DNA of 64,000 nucleotides from Gammaproteobacteria bacterium RIFCSPHIGHO2_12_FULL_63_22 (GCA_001801685.1 MGYJ01000061.1:220924-284923); one strand, 5' to 3'. Counted from the first letter of the stretch, positions 51,054-61,045 are shown. Translations and numbers: made by a program. Notes: generated by a model not told the origin, from the sequence alone.

Positions 51054-52136
51054 GTGGCCACCAAGAAAACAGTGAAGAAAGCTGCCAAAGCCGCTGCCAG
51101 GAAACCCGCCCCGCAGGCCAAGAAGCCCGCGAAGGCGAAGCCTGCTGCCAAACCCGCGAAGGCCAAGCCCAAGCAGGCTGCAAAGCCCGTCAAGAAATCC
51201 CCGGCCAGGAAGGCCGCACCCAAGCCAGTGAAGAAGATCATCAAGACCGTAGCCAAGAAATCCCCAGTAAAGCCGGCCAAGAAGGCCGCCAAACCCACTC
51301 CCAAGGCAGCGACGAAGCCCAGCAAGAAACCCGTTGCCAGCAAGGCCCCGGCAAAGGCTGCAAAGCCTGCGCCTGCCGCCAAGTCCAGCAAGGCTGCCAA
51401 AGCTGTTTCCAAGCCCGCAGCGAAGCCTGTCGCCAAGCCAGCAGTCAAGCCAGCAGTCAAGCCCGCAGCCAAACCTGCCGCCAAGGCCGTCGCTCCGGTT
51501 GCACCCGCGCCTGTCGCTGCCAAGCCCGTAGCGGCCAAGCCGGCCCCGGCCAAGGCGGCACCGGCTCCTGCCAAGTCCAGCGCCAAATCGAGCGCTCGCT
51601 CAGTTGCGCCTGAACCGGCAGCAGCGAAGGTGGAAGCGCCGCGTCGCGAAGTTGGCGTGCGCGCCGGCTACGTCAAGCCCACCAAGCCGCGCCCTGACCG
51701 GGTGAAGCCGGCGGTCGCCCGCCAGCGCGTCGTGCTGCCTGCCGGTTACAAGCCGCGTGCAGACGAGGAATACATGGGTCCCTACCAGCTCGAATACTTC
51801 CGCCAGCGCCTGCTGAATTGGAAGAGCGACCTGATCGAAGAATCCAAGCAGACCATCGAAAACCTCAAGGAAGAAGTGCGTGACGTCGGCGATGAAGCCG
51901 AGCGGGCCACGCGCGAAACCGAGAATTCGCTCGAACTGCGTACCCGCGATCGCTATCGCAAGCTGATCAACAAGATCGACAGCACGCTCAAGCGCATCGA
52001 CGACGGCAGCTATGGTTACTGCGTGGACACCGGGGACGAGATCGGCCTCGAGCGCATGGAAGCCCGCCTTACCGCCGAACGCACCCTGGATGCCCAGGAG
52101 CGTTGGGAACACCTGCAAAAGCAGATGGGCGACTAG
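51054..52136 (+). CDS. dksA: DksA family transcription factor with long H1-like Lys/Ala/Pro N-terminal tail
   Basis: N-terminal about 230 aa of AKPA-type repeats; C-terminal DEEYMGPYQLEYFRQRLLNWKSDL...YGYCVDTGDEIGLERMEARLTAERTLDAQ; GTG start. Confidence 0.88.
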   Translation: MATKKTVKKAAKAAARKPAPQAKKPAKAKPAAKPAKAKPKQAAKPVKKSPARKAAPKPVKKIIKTVAKKSPVKPAKKAAKPTPKAATKPSKKPVASKAPAKAAKPAPAAKSSKAAKAVSKPAAKPVAKPAVKPAVKPAAKPAAKAVAPVAPAPVAAKPVAAKPAPAKAAPAPAKSSAKSSARSVAPEPAAAKVEAPRREVGVRAGYVKPTKPRPDRVKPAVARQRVVLPAGYKPRADEEYMGPYQLEYFRQRLLNWKSDLIEESKQTIENLKEEVRDVGDEAERATRETENSLELRTRDRYRKLINKIDSTLKRIDDGSYGYCVDTGDEIGLERMEARLTAERTLDAQERWEHLQKQMGD

Positions 52137-53440
52137 AACAACGCGTCACGCAGCTTGAACCAGGCCATTGCGGCCACCAGCATCGGCGTGCGGAACACCC
52201 GCCCGCCGGGAAACGGCCGATGGCCGATTCGGGAAAACGCGTCCAGGCGACTCGCCTGGCCGCGAATCGCTTCGCCAATGACTCGTCCCGCCAGCCCGGT
52301 GGCGGCAATGCCGTGGCCGGAAAAACCCTGCGCGAAATAGACGTTGCTGCCCAGGCGGCCCCAGTGCGGCGCCCGGTTCATGCTGATGTCGACGTAACCA
52401 CCCCAGACGGTGTCCATCTTCGCGTCGGCCAACTGCGGAAAGACGCGGGTCATGCGGCGCTGCAAGGTGCGGCGCAAGTTGGGGGGCGGCAGCGTGGAAT
52501 AGCTGGCGCGGCCGCCGAACAGCAAGCGGTGGTCGCGGCTCAGCCGGAAATAATCCAGTGCCCAGTTCACGTCGGCCACTGCCATGTCGTTGCTGATCAA
52601 GGAGCGCGCGCGCTCGACACCCAGCGGCTCGGTTGCGCCGATGTAGGTGCCGACCGGCATGATGCGCGAATCGAGTTCCGGCGCGATGCCGTGCACGTAG
52701 GCGTTGCCCGCGAGTACGGCGAAATTGCATTGGACTTCACCGTGCGCGGTTTTCATCGCGGGCCGCACGCCGCGATCGAGTTTTACCACGGGCGATTCCT
52801 CGAAGATCCTCACGCCCAGCGCCAGGGCGGCACGCGCCAGCCCCTGCGTGTACCTGAGGGGATTGAGGTGGCCGCTGCGCGGATCGAATAGCGCACCCAG
52901 GTACCTTTCGCTGGCCAGTTTCCCCCGCAGTGCGCCCTGGTCCCACCACTGCACGTCGTAGCCGTAATTTTCCGACAGGTCGGCCTGCCATGACTGCAGT
53001 TCGACGACCTGGCGTTGTTTGATCGGGACATGGGCGTGGCCGTCGCGCCAGTCGCAGTCGATGTCGAACTTCGCGCAACGTTCGTGGATCAACCGGATGC
53101 CTTCCAGCGACCAGTCGAACAAGCGCCGGGATTCCGGCAAACCGACCATCGCCGCGATCTTGGACTGGTCGCAACCGAAACCGAAGATGGCCTGGCCGCC
53201 GCTGCGGCCTGACGCGCCCCAGGCGATCCGCTTCGCCTCCAGTACGACCACGCTCAAGCCGGCCTCGGCCAGTTCGATAGCGGTGGACAGGCCGGTCAGC
53301 CCGGCGCCCAGGATGCAGACGTCCGCCTGCACGGATCCTTCCAGGCGCGGCTGTGCGTCGGGGGTCGGGGTCGTTTCCGAATAGGCGGTGCGGGGCAGCG
53401 CGATGGTGGCCTGGGCAGACGCTCGCGCGAGACTGTCCAT
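52133..53440 (-). CDS. puuB: FAD-dependent oxidoreductase, gamma-glutamylputrescine oxidase-like
   Basis: VCILGAGLTGLSTAIELAEAGLSVVVLEAKRIAWGASGRSGGQ; next to ligase genes. Confidence 0.85.
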   Translation of the reverse strand: MDSLARASAQATIALPRTAYSETTPTPDAQPRLEGSVQADVCILGAGLTGLSTAIELAEAGLSVVVLEAKRIAWGASGRSGGQAIFGFGCDQSKIAAMVGLPESRRLFDWSLEGIRLIHERCAKFDIDCDWRDGHAHVPIKQRQVVELQSWQADLSENYGYDVQWWDQGALRGKLASERYLGALFDPRSGHLNPLRYTQGLARAALALGVRIFEESPVVKLDRGVRPAMKTAHGEVQCNFAVLAGNAYVHGIAPELDSRIMPVGTYIGATEPLGVERARSLISNDMAVADVNWALDYFRLSRDHRLLFGGRASYSTLPPPNLRRTLQRRMTRVFPQLADAKMDTVWGGYVDISMNRAPHWGRLGSNVYFAQGFSGHGIAATGLAGRVIGEAIRGQASRLDAFSRIGHRPFPGGRVFRTPMLVAAMAWFKLRDALF

Positions 53441-53442
53441 GC

Positions 53443-54846
53443 TCAGACCTGGCGCAGGTACCAGTCGTATTCCAGCGTCGTGACCTCGGTGTAGAAGCTG
53501 CGCATTTCCTTGAGCTTCTGCTGGCCGAAGATGTGCTTGAACTGCGCGCCAAAGGCCTCGGTGACAAAACTGCTGGCCATGAAGTCGTTGATCGTGTCGC
53601 GCCAGAACAGGGTGCGCTGCTCGGTTTGCTCGTAGGCGTTGCCGACGATCGCCGGACCCGGGTCACCCTTGTCTTTCAGTCCCTGCAGGATGCCTGCGAG
53701 CACGGCGGCGGTAACCAGGTAGGGGTTGGCGTCGGCGCCGGCGATGCGGTGTTCGACGCGGATATTGGCCGGGTCGCTGTGCGGGATGCGCATGGCGACC
53801 GTGCGGTTGTTGAAACCCCAGCAGTCGTTCAAGGGCACGAAGGCATTCAACACGAAGCGCCGATAACTGTTGGCGTGCGGCGCGAACATCAGCATGCAGC
53901 TTGCCGAAGCTTTCTGCAGGCCCGCGACGGCGTGACGCAGGGTGTCGCTGGGCGCGTCAGGCGTGCAGGCAAAGATATTGTTGCCATCCTGGTCGAGCAC
54001 GCTCACGTGGATGTGCATGCCGCTGCCGGCCTGGTCGACGAAGGGCTTGGCCATGAAGCTGGCGATCATGCCCTGGTCTTCGGCGATGGCCTTGATGGCG
54101 CGCTTGAGGAAGATGGCATCGTCGCAGGCCAACACCGCGTCGCTGCGGTGCTTGAGGTTTATCTCGAACTGGCCCGGCGCGTATTCGGCGACAGCGGTAT
54201 CGGCCGGGATCTGCTGCGCGCGACAGGCGTCGGCGACCGCATCGGTGAATTGCTGGTAGTCGTTGAGGTCCTGCATGTAATAGACCTGCGTGGTCGCATT
54301 GCGCACGCCGGTTGCAGGATTGATGGACGTCTGCGGCCTTCCATCCACGGTCAATTCGGCGTCGAGCAGGTAGAACTCGAGTTCGACGGCAACGACGGGC
54401 GTCAGTCCGCGGTCAGTGAATCCCTGCACCACGCGTTTCAGCACTTCGCGCGGGTTCGCCTCGAAGGCGCCGCCATTCGCGTCTTCCATGTTGAGCAACA
54501 ACTGCGCCATTGGCCGTTCCTGCCAGGCAATCGGTCGCAGCGTGCCGGGAATCGGCCGGCAGATCCGGTCCTCGTCGCCAATGGCGTAGCCCAGGCCCGT
54601 CTCTTCCACGGTGTTGCCGGTGATGTCGGTGGCAATCAGCGACATCGGCAGGCAGACGCCGTTGGCGTAAACTTTTTCAAGCGCGTCGCGCGTGATGCGC
54701 TTGCCGCGCAGCAGCCCATTCATGTCGGGCAGCAGCAGGTCGATCATCTCGCAGCCGGCGATCTGGTGGAGCTCGGCGGCATCCTCGTCCGGAAGGCCGG
54801 GGGCGGGGATCGAATGCAGTGGCATCGGCTTCGAGGGTCGGGTCAT
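53443..54846 (-). CDS. puuA: Glutamine synthetase family, gamma-glutamylpolyamine synthetase-like (copy 1)
   Basis: IDLLLPDMNGLLRGKRI; GSGMHIHVSVLD; EHRIAGADANPYLVTAAVL. Confidence 0.85.
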   Translation of the reverse strand: MTRPSKPMPLHSIPAPGLPDEDAAELHQIAGCEMIDLLLPDMNGLLRGKRITRDALEKVYANGVCLPMSLIATDITGNTVEETGLGYAIGDEDRICRPIPGTLRPIAWQERPMAQLLLNMEDANGGAFEANPREVLKRVVQGFTDRGLTPVVAVELEFYLLDAELTVDGRPQTSINPATGVRNATTQVYYMQDLNDYQQFTDAVADACRAQQIPADTAVAEYAPGQFEINLKHRSDAVLACDDAIFLKRAIKAIAEDQGMIASFMAKPFVDQAGSGMHIHVSVLDQDGNNIFACTPDAPSDTLRHAVAGLQKASASCMLMFAPHANSYRRFVLNAFVPLNDCWGFNNRTVAMRIPHSDPANIRVEHRIAGADANPYLVTAAVLAGILQGLKDKGDPGPAIVGNAYEQTEQRTLFWRDTINDFMASSFVTEAFGAQFKHIFGQQKLKEMRSFYTEVTTLEYDWYLRQV

Positions 54847-54907
54847 GGCGGACTTCCGCTGGGGTTGGCCGGAGTTTAGCAGAGCCCCCAGTGGGTGTAA
54901 AAAATAC

Positions 54908-54956
54908 TCAACAGCGTTGATAAAATCAAACGGCTGGCGTAGGGTTGCTTCAAATC
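54908..54956 (+). promoter_or_regulatory. Divergent polyamine-locus control region with overlapping inverted repeats
   Basis: TCAAC-AGC-GTTGA (54908-54920) overlaps TTGAT-AAA-ATCAA (54917-54929); TTGATA-17-TAGGGT promoter-like pair. Confidence 0.5.
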
Positions 54957-54972
54957 CGGGACCGAGCCGTTT

Positions 54973-55722
54973 ATGCCGCGCGCGCCATTGGTAGGACTTC
55001 CGTCGGACAGCAAGCCCATTGGCCATCACCGCTACCAGGCGGTCGGCGAGAAGTACGTCCGCGCCGTGGTGGAGGCCGCAGGCGCCATCCCCGTGATGAT
55101 TCCCTCGATGTCGCCGCCCTTGCCGCTGCGCGAATTGCTGGAGCGGCTGGATGGGCTGTTCCTTACCGGCTCCTACAGCAATATCGAGCCCCATCATTAT
55201 TCCGGACCCGCAAGCTACCCGGGCAATCTCCACGACCCGGCGCGCGACGCGACGAGCCTGCCACTGGTGTCGCTGGCGATTGAAATGCACTTGCCCGTGC
55301 TGGCGGTCTGCCGCGGCATGCAGGAGGTCAACGTGGCCCTTGGCGGCACGCTGCACCAGAAGGTGCACGACGTCTCGGGCTTGAACGACCATCGCGAAGA
55401 CGAATCCGCGGATCTCGACGTGCAATACGGTCCGGGCCATCCCGTGGCGCTTAGCGGAAGCCTGGCTCGCATCGCCGGGGCCGATACCGCGCTGGTCAAC
55501 TCATTGCATGGACAGGGCGTCGACCAGTTGGGTCGCGGCCTTGTGGTCGAAGCGATCGCGCCGGACGGCCTGATTGAAGCAGTGCGACTCGATTCGGACC
55601 AGAGCTTCCTGCTTGCGGTGCAATGGCATCCGGAATGGAAGGTCACCGAAAATCCCTTCTATCTTGGAATATTCCAGGAATTCGCCGCGGCCTGCCGGGC
55701 TCGCGCTGCATTACGAGACTGA
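54973..55722 (+). CDS. puuD: Gamma-glutamyl-gamma-aminobutyrate hydrolase
   Basis: VGLPSDSKPIGHHRYQAVGEKYVRAV; LAVCRGMQEVNVALGGTLHQ; QWHPEW. Confidence 0.92.
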   Translation: MPRAPLVGLPSDSKPIGHHRYQAVGEKYVRAVVEAAGAIPVMIPSMSPPLPLRELLERLDGLFLTGSYSNIEPHHYSGPASYPGNLHDPARDATSLPLVSLAIEMHLPVLAVCRGMQEVNVALGGTLHQKVHDVSGLNDHREDESADLDVQYGPGHPVALSGSLARIAGADTALVNSLHGQGVDQLGRGLVVEAIAPDGLIEAVRLDSDQSFLLAVQWHPEWKVTENPFYLGIFQEFAAACRARAALRD

Positions 55723-55724
55723 CC

Positions 55725-57197
55725 ATGGCCGCCAGGAAATCCGACAGCAAGCCCGCCAGGAAGCCGGACAAGAAACCGGTGAAGAAGCCCGACAAGAAGA
55801 AGGTCGCCGGCGGAAAGAGCGGTTCGAAACCGCGGCCAGCTGAAGCCAAGACCGAAGAAAGCTCGCTCCTGCGCTGGTTGAAGGACCGCCGCATCACCGA
55901 GGTGGAATGCCTGGTGCCGGACATGACCGGCAACGCGCGCGGCAAGATCATCCCGGCGGCGAAGTTCTCGCACGACTACGGTACGCGCCTGCCTGAAGGC
56001 ATCTTCGTCACCACCGTCACCGGCGACTACCCGGACGAATATTATGAACTGGTTTCGCCTTCGGACTCGGACATGTTCCTGCGCCCGGATGCGGAAACGG
56101 TGCGCATGGTGCCGTGGGCATCCGACCCGACCGCGCAGATCATCCACGACTGCTTCACCCGCGACGGCGCGCCGCACGAGCTCGCGCCGCGAAGCGTGCT
56201 GCGGCGGGTGATCGAGCTGTACGACGAACTCGGATTGAAGCCCATCGTCGCCCCGGAACTCGAATTCTTCCTGGTACAGAAGAACACCGATCCGGATTTC
56301 CCGCTGCAGCCTCCGGCCGGCAGGTCGGGCCGCCCGGAAACCGCGCGGCAGTCCTATTCCATCGATGCGGTGAACGAATTCGATCCGATCCTGGACATGA
56401 TGTACGACTACGCCGAAGCGATGGAGCTCGACGTGGACACCCTGATCCACGAGTCGGGCGCGGCCCAGCTGGAAGTGAATTTCCAGCATGCCGACCCGAT
56501 GTCGCGCGCCGACCAGGTTTTCCTGTTCAAGCGCACCATGCGCGAGGCGGCGCTGCGCCACGGCATCTATGCGACCTTCCTGGCCAAGCCGATGGAAAAC
56601 GAGCCGGGCAGCTCGATGCACATCCACCAGAGCATGCTCGATGCGCGTACGGGTGCCAACGTGTTCGCGGCGACGAAGGCCGGCGGGCACAGCAAGTTGT
56701 TCCAGCACTACCTCGGCGGCCTGCAGAAGTACGTGCCGATGGCGATGCCGTTCTTCGCGCCCAACGTCAACTCCTACCGACGCCTGGCCATGGGCGAGGT
56801 CGCGCCGATCAACGTGCAATGGGGTTACGACAACCGCACCTGCGGCCTGCGCGTGCCGCTCGACTCGGCGGAGAACACACGGGTCGAGAGCCGCTTCGCG
56901 GGATCCGACGCCAATCCCTACCTTGCCATGGCGGCGACGCTGGCCTGCGGCTACCTGGGCATTCGCGAAAAACTGATGCCCACCGAACCCTTGTCCGGCA
57001 GCGCGCAGGATTTGGGTTACGGCCTGCCGCGGTCGCTGGAAGTGTCGCTGGACCTGTTGGGGGCGTGCGTGCCGCTGCAGGAGCTGATCGGCAGCCGCTT
57101 CGTCGAGGCTTACATCGCAGTGAAGCGCAAGGAATACCAGACTTATTTCCGCGTCATCAGTTCATGGGAACGTGAGTTCCTGCTGTTGAACGTCTGA
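55725..57197 (+). CDS. Glutamine synthetase family, gamma-glutamylpolyamine synthetase-like (copy 2) with Lys-rich N-terminal extension
   Basis: MAARKSDSKPARKPDKKPVKKPDKKK tail then VECLVPDMTGNARGKIIPA; GSSMHIHQSMLD; ESRFAGSDANPYLAMAATL. Confidence 0.88.
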   Translation: MAARKSDSKPARKPDKKPVKKPDKKKVAGGKSGSKPRPAEAKTEESSLLRWLKDRRITEVECLVPDMTGNARGKIIPAAKFSHDYGTRLPEGIFVTTVTGDYPDEYYELVSPSDSDMFLRPDAETVRMVPWASDPTAQIIHDCFTRDGAPHELAPRSVLRRVIELYDELGLKPIVAPELEFFLVQKNTDPDFPLQPPAGRSGRPETARQSYSIDAVNEFDPILDMMYDYAEAMELDVDTLIHESGAAQLEVNFQHADPMSRADQVFLFKRTMREAALRHGIYATFLAKPMENEPGSSMHIHQSMLDARTGANVFAATKAGGHSKLFQHYLGGLQKYVPMAMPFFAPNVNSYRRLAMGEVAPINVQWGYDNRTCGLRVPLDSAENTRVESRFAGSDANPYLAMAATLACGYLGIREKLMPTEPLSGSAQDLGYGLPRSLEVSLDLLGACVPLQELIGSRFVEAYIAVKRKEYQTYFRVISSWEREFLLLNV

Positions 57198-57222
57198 ACC
57201 ACATCATCCCGGAGTGCGTCCC

Positions 57223-58602
57223 ATGAACCACCTCGACACCCATGCGCTTCAAGTCCTCGATGCCGCACACCACCTGCATCCTTTCAACGACAACGCCGCG
57301 CTGGCCAAGCGCGGCACCCGCATCCTGACCAAGGGCGAGGGCGTGTATGTGTGGGATTCGGAAGGCAACAAGCTGCTCGACGCGTTTGCCGGCCTGTGGT
57401 GCGTGAACATCGGCTATGGCCGCAAGGAACTGGGCGAAGTCGCTTCGAAGCAGATGACCCAGCTGGCCTACTACAACAGTTTCTTTTCCTGCACGACCGA
57501 GCCCACGGTGCGGCTGGCCGCCAAGCTGGCGGAGCTGTGCCCCGGCGACTTGAACCACGTTTTCTTCAGCAATTCCGGCTCCGAGGCCAACGACACCATC
57601 CTGCGCATGGTCAGGCATTTCTGGGCAGTGCAGGGCCAGCCGAAGAAGAATGTCTTCATCGGCCGTCTCAACGGTTACCACGGGTCCACCGTCGCCGGCG
57701 CCAGCCTGGGCGGCATGAAGGGCATGCACGCGATGGGCGGCCTGCCGATTCCCGACATCGTGCACATCAACCAGCCTTACTGGTTTGGCGAGGGCGGCGA
57801 CCTCAGTCCGGAGGAATTTGGACTGCAGCGCGCGCGCGAACTCGAGGACAAGATCCTGGAGCTCGGTCCCGATCGCGTCGCCGCCTTCATCGGCGAGCCG
57901 ATCCAGGGCGCGGCGGGCGTCTTCATTCCACCGATGAACTACTGGCCGGAAATCGAACGCATCTGCCGCAAGTACGACGTGCTGCTGGTGGCCGACGAAG
58001 TGATCTGCGGCTTCGGTCGCACCGGGCACTGGTTCGCCTCGGAGTATTTCGGCATCCAGCCCGACATCATGACCCTGGCCAAGGGCATCACTTCCGGCTA
58101 CATCCCGCTGGGCGCGGTGATGTTCAACGACCGCATCTCCAAGGTGCTGATGGAGAAGGGCGGCGAGCTGGCGCATGGCTATACCTACTCGGGCCATCCC
58201 GTCTGTACGGCCGTGGCGTTGGAGAACATCCGGATCCTGGAAGAGGAAAAGATGGTCGAGAACATCCAGGCCAATACCGGCCCCTACCTGGCCAAGCGCT
58301 GGGCGGAGCTCGGCGAACACCCGCTGGTCGGCGAGGCCCGGCTGGTGGGCATGGTCGGGGCGCTGGAACTGGTTCCGCGCAAGCCGAGCCGGGAGTACTT
58401 CCCCGACCGGGGCGCGGTCGGCCAGATGTGCCGGGATTTCGCCCTGCGCAACGGCCTGATCCTGCGCGCCACCAACGATGCCATGCTGCTCTCGCCGCCG
58501 CTCATCATCACCCGGGACCAGATCGACGAGATGTTCGACAAGGCCTGGAAATCGCTGGACCAGACGGCGGCAGCGCTGGGGATAGGAAAGGTCGCGGCCT
58601 GA
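57223..58602 (+). CDS. spuC: Class III aminotransferase, putrescine/polyamine:pyruvate aminotransferase-like
   Basis: NSGSEANDTILRMVRHFW; LLVADEVICGFGRTGHWFAS; TLAKGITSGYIPLGAV. Confidence 0.87.
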   Translation: MNHLDTHALQVLDAAHHLHPFNDNAALAKRGTRILTKGEGVYVWDSEGNKLLDAFAGLWCVNIGYGRKELGEVASKQMTQLAYYNSFFSCTTEPTVRLAAKLAELCPGDLNHVFFSNSGSEANDTILRMVRHFWAVQGQPKKNVFIGRLNGYHGSTVAGASLGGMKGMHAMGGLPIPDIVHINQPYWFGEGGDLSPEEFGLQRARELEDKILELGPDRVAAFIGEPIQGAAGVFIPPMNYWPEIERICRKYDVLLVADEVICGFGRTGHWFASEYFGIQPDIMTLAKGITSGYIPLGAVMFNDRISKVLMEKGGELAHGYTYSGHPVCTAVALENIRILEEEKMVENIQANTGPYLAKRWAELGEHPLVGEARLVGMVGALELVPRKPSREYFPDRGAVGQMCRDFALRNGLILRATNDAMLLSPPLIITRDQIDEMFDKAWKSLDQTAAALGIGKVAA

Positions 58603-58630
58603 CTTGCCGAGGGCCTGTTCACGTTGTATA

Positions 58631-58646
58631 TGTGAAGCACATCACT
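58631..58646 (+). promoter_or_regulatory. Candidate CRP/Clp-family binding site
   Basis: TGTGA-AGCACA-TCACT, 9/10 match to TGTGA-N6-TCACA, 30 nt before potF ATG. Confidence 0.4.
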
Positions 58647-58675
58647 CGTTCAGTTCCACTCACGGAGAGCGCCAC

Positions 58676-59815
58676 ATGAAACTTCGCACGCTTACGGTTG
58701 TGCTGGCCACGCTGATGCTGTCGGCGTGCAACAAGGACAAGGCGGCCGACCCGGCGGCCGGGGGCACGGCGGCTGCGCCGGCCGCCGAGGAAAAAGTCCT
58801 CAACGTCTATAACTGGTCGGACTACATCGCGCCCGACACGGTCAAGAAATTCGAGGACGAGACCGGCATCAAGGTCACCTACGACGTGATGGACAGCAAC
58901 GAGACGCTGGAGACGAAGATCCTCGCCGGCGACACCGGCTACGACATCGTAGTGCCGTCCTCGTCCTTCCTCGGGCGCCAGATCAAGGCGGGCGCCTACC
59001 AGAAGCTCGATCGCGCCAAGCTGGCCAACTGGAAGAACCTCGATCCGGGCCTGATGGCCAAGCTGACCGACGTGGATCCGGGCAACGAACATTCCACGCC
59101 TTACCTGTGGGGTACCACGGGCATCGGCTACAACGTCGACAAGATCAAGGAAATCTTCGGCAACACCGACGTGGTCAACAGCTGGGACCTGGTGTTCAAG
59201 CCGGAAAACCTCGCCAAGCTCAAGGCTTGCGGCGTGACCTTCCTGGATGCCGCATCGGAAATCATCCCGGTCACCCTGCATGCCATGGGCGAGGAGCCGA
59301 ACAGCTTCGATCCGGCTGTCATCGACAAGGCCGCGGCCAAGCTCGAGTCCATCCGTCCCTCCATCACCAACTTCCACTCTTCGGAATACATCGAGTCGCT
59401 TGCCAGCGGCAACGTCTGCCTGGTGGTCGGCTGGTCGGGTGACATCATCCAGGCCAAGGCTCGTGCCGAAGAAGCCAACAACGGCGTGCACATCGGCTAC
59501 AGCATCCCGAAGGAAGGCACGGCCATGTGGTTCGACATGATGGCGATCCCGAAGACTGCCAAGCATCCGGGCAATGCCCACCTGTTCCTGGACTTCCTGA
59601 TGCGCCCGGAAGTGATGGCCGAAATCTCCAACTACGTTTCCTATCCCAACGCCAACCTCGCATCGCAGGCGCTGGTGGACAAGGCGATCACCGATGACCC
59701 GATGATCACGCCGACCAAGGAAACCATCGACACCAAGCTGTTCGGCTTGGCCGTGCTGCCGCCCGAAGTCAGCAAGAAGTACACCGACGTCTGGACCGAG
59801 CTCAAGACGCAGTAA
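58676..59815 (+). CDS. potF: Putrescine/polyamine ABC transporter substrate-binding lipoprotein
   Basis: Lipobox LMLSAC; VLNVYNWSDYIAPDTVKKFEDETGIKVTYD. Confidence 0.93.
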   Translation: MKLRTLTVVLATLMLSACNKDKAADPAAGGTAAAPAAEEKVLNVYNWSDYIAPDTVKKFEDETGIKVTYDVMDSNETLETKILAGDTGYDIVVPSSSFLGRQIKAGAYQKLDRAKLANWKNLDPGLMAKLTDVDPGNEHSTPYLWGTTGIGYNVDKIKEIFGNTDVVNSWDLVFKPENLAKLKACGVTFLDAASEIIPVTLHAMGEEPNSFDPAVIDKAAAKLESIRPSITNFHSSEYIESLASGNVCLVVGWSGDIIQAKARAEEANNGVHIGYSIPKEGTAMWFDMMAIPKTAKHPGNAHLFLDFLMRPEVMAEISNYVSYPNANLASQALVDKAITDDPMITPTKETIDTKLFGLAVLPPEVSKKYTDVWTELKTQ

Positions 59816-59881
59816 AAGCACGGGACAGGGCGGCGTGATGCCGCCCTGTCTTCATCAGCATCCTTCACGCCGGGAGTTTGA

Positions 59882-61045
59882 ATGGCTTCGCAAGCAGCTT
59901 CGCCGCAGGCAGAGCCTGCACCGCGCAACGACCGGCCGGGAAACGACAAGCGGGGCGACGACAACTACCTGCGCATCGTGGACGTGCGCAAGGAATTCGA
60001 CGGCTTCGTGGCGGTTGATGATGTCAACCTGTCGATTCGCAAGGGTGAGATATTCGCGTTGCTGGGCGGCTCGGGTTGCGGCAAGTCGACGCTGCTGCGT
60101 TGCCTGGCCGGGTTCGAGAAGCCGACCGCCGGCAAGATCATCCTGGACGGGCAGCTGATGAACGACATCGCCCCGTACGAGCAGGCAGTGAACATGATGT
60201 TCCAGTCCTACGCACTGTTCCCGCACATGACGGTGGAACAGAACGTCGCCTTCGGGCCAACCCAGAAAAAGATGCCGAAGGCGGAAGTCGCCCAGCGCGT
60301 CGAGGAAATGCTGGCGCTGGTGCAGATGACCAAGTTCGCCAAGCGCAAGCCGCACCAGCTGTCGGGCGGCCAGCAACAGCGCGTCGCGCTGGCGCGATCG
60401 GTTGCGACCCGTCCGAAATTGCTGTTGCTCGACGAGCCGATGGGCGCGCTCGACAAGAAGCTTCGCTCGCACATGCAACTGGAGCTGGTGAACATCATCG
60501 AGAAGCTGGCCGTCACCTGCGTGATGGTGACGCACGACCAGGAAGAGGCGATGACGATGGCCCATCGCATCGCCCTGATGGATGCGGGGCGCATCCGCCA
60601 GGTAGGTACGCCGGACGAAATCTACGAACAGCCGACCAGTCGCTTCGCGGCGGAATTCATCGGCCTGTTGAACGTGATCGAAGGCACCATCGAACAGGAC
60701 CATCCCGATTTCGTCACCATCCGGTCCGGGGCGCTGCCCGACCCGGTGTTCATCGGCCACGGCATCAGCGGCTTCGAGGGACAGCACGTCGCCTTCGCGG
60801 TGCGACCCGAAAAAGTGGGCATCAGCAAGCAAGAGCCCGTGCAGAAGCACAACAAGGCGCGCGGGACGATCGAGGAAATTGCCTACTACGGCAGCCACTC
60901 GGTGTACCACGTGCGCCTGCCGAGCGGCTTCAAGGTCATGTCCAACTTTGCCAACCGCGAGCGCTGGGCCAGCGACAGCTTCACCTGGAACGACGAGGTC
61001 TGGGTGTCCTGGGACGACAACGCCGGCGTGGTGCTCAACTCATGA
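59882..61045 (+). CDS. potG: Polyamine ABC transporter ATP-binding protein
   Basis: [46 protein letters not shown]. Confidence 0.95.
   Translation: MASQAASPQAEPAPRNDRPGNDKRGDDNYLRIVDVRKEFDGFVAVDDVNLSIRKGEIFALLGGSGCGKSTLLRCLAGFEKPTAGKIILDGQLMNDIAPYEQAVNMMFQSYALFPHMTVEQNVAFGPTQKKMPKAEVAQRVEEMLALVQMTKFAKRKPHQLSGGQQQRVALARSVATRPKLLLLDEPMGALDKKLRSHMQLELVNIIEKLAVTCVMVTHDQEEAMTMAHRIALMDAGRIRQVGTPDEIYEQPTSRFAAEFIGLLNVIEGTIEQDHPDFVTIRSGALPDPVFIGHGISGFEGQHVAFAVRPEKVGISKQEPVQKHNKARGTIEEIAYYGSHSVYHVRLPSGFKVMSNFANRERWASDSFTWNDEVWVSWDDNAGVVLNS

Noticed and set aside
51002-51586. 194-aa minus ORF MALDLAGAGAALAGAG... hydrophobic repeat protein
   Set aside because: Exact antisense of the Lys/Ala/Pro-rich DksA tail; low complexity artefact
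51060-51600. Possible CRISPR or tandem-repeat array in the dksA 5' half
   Set aside because: Irregular AAGCC-rich codon repeats encoding the K/A/P tail; no uniform repeat-spacer structure
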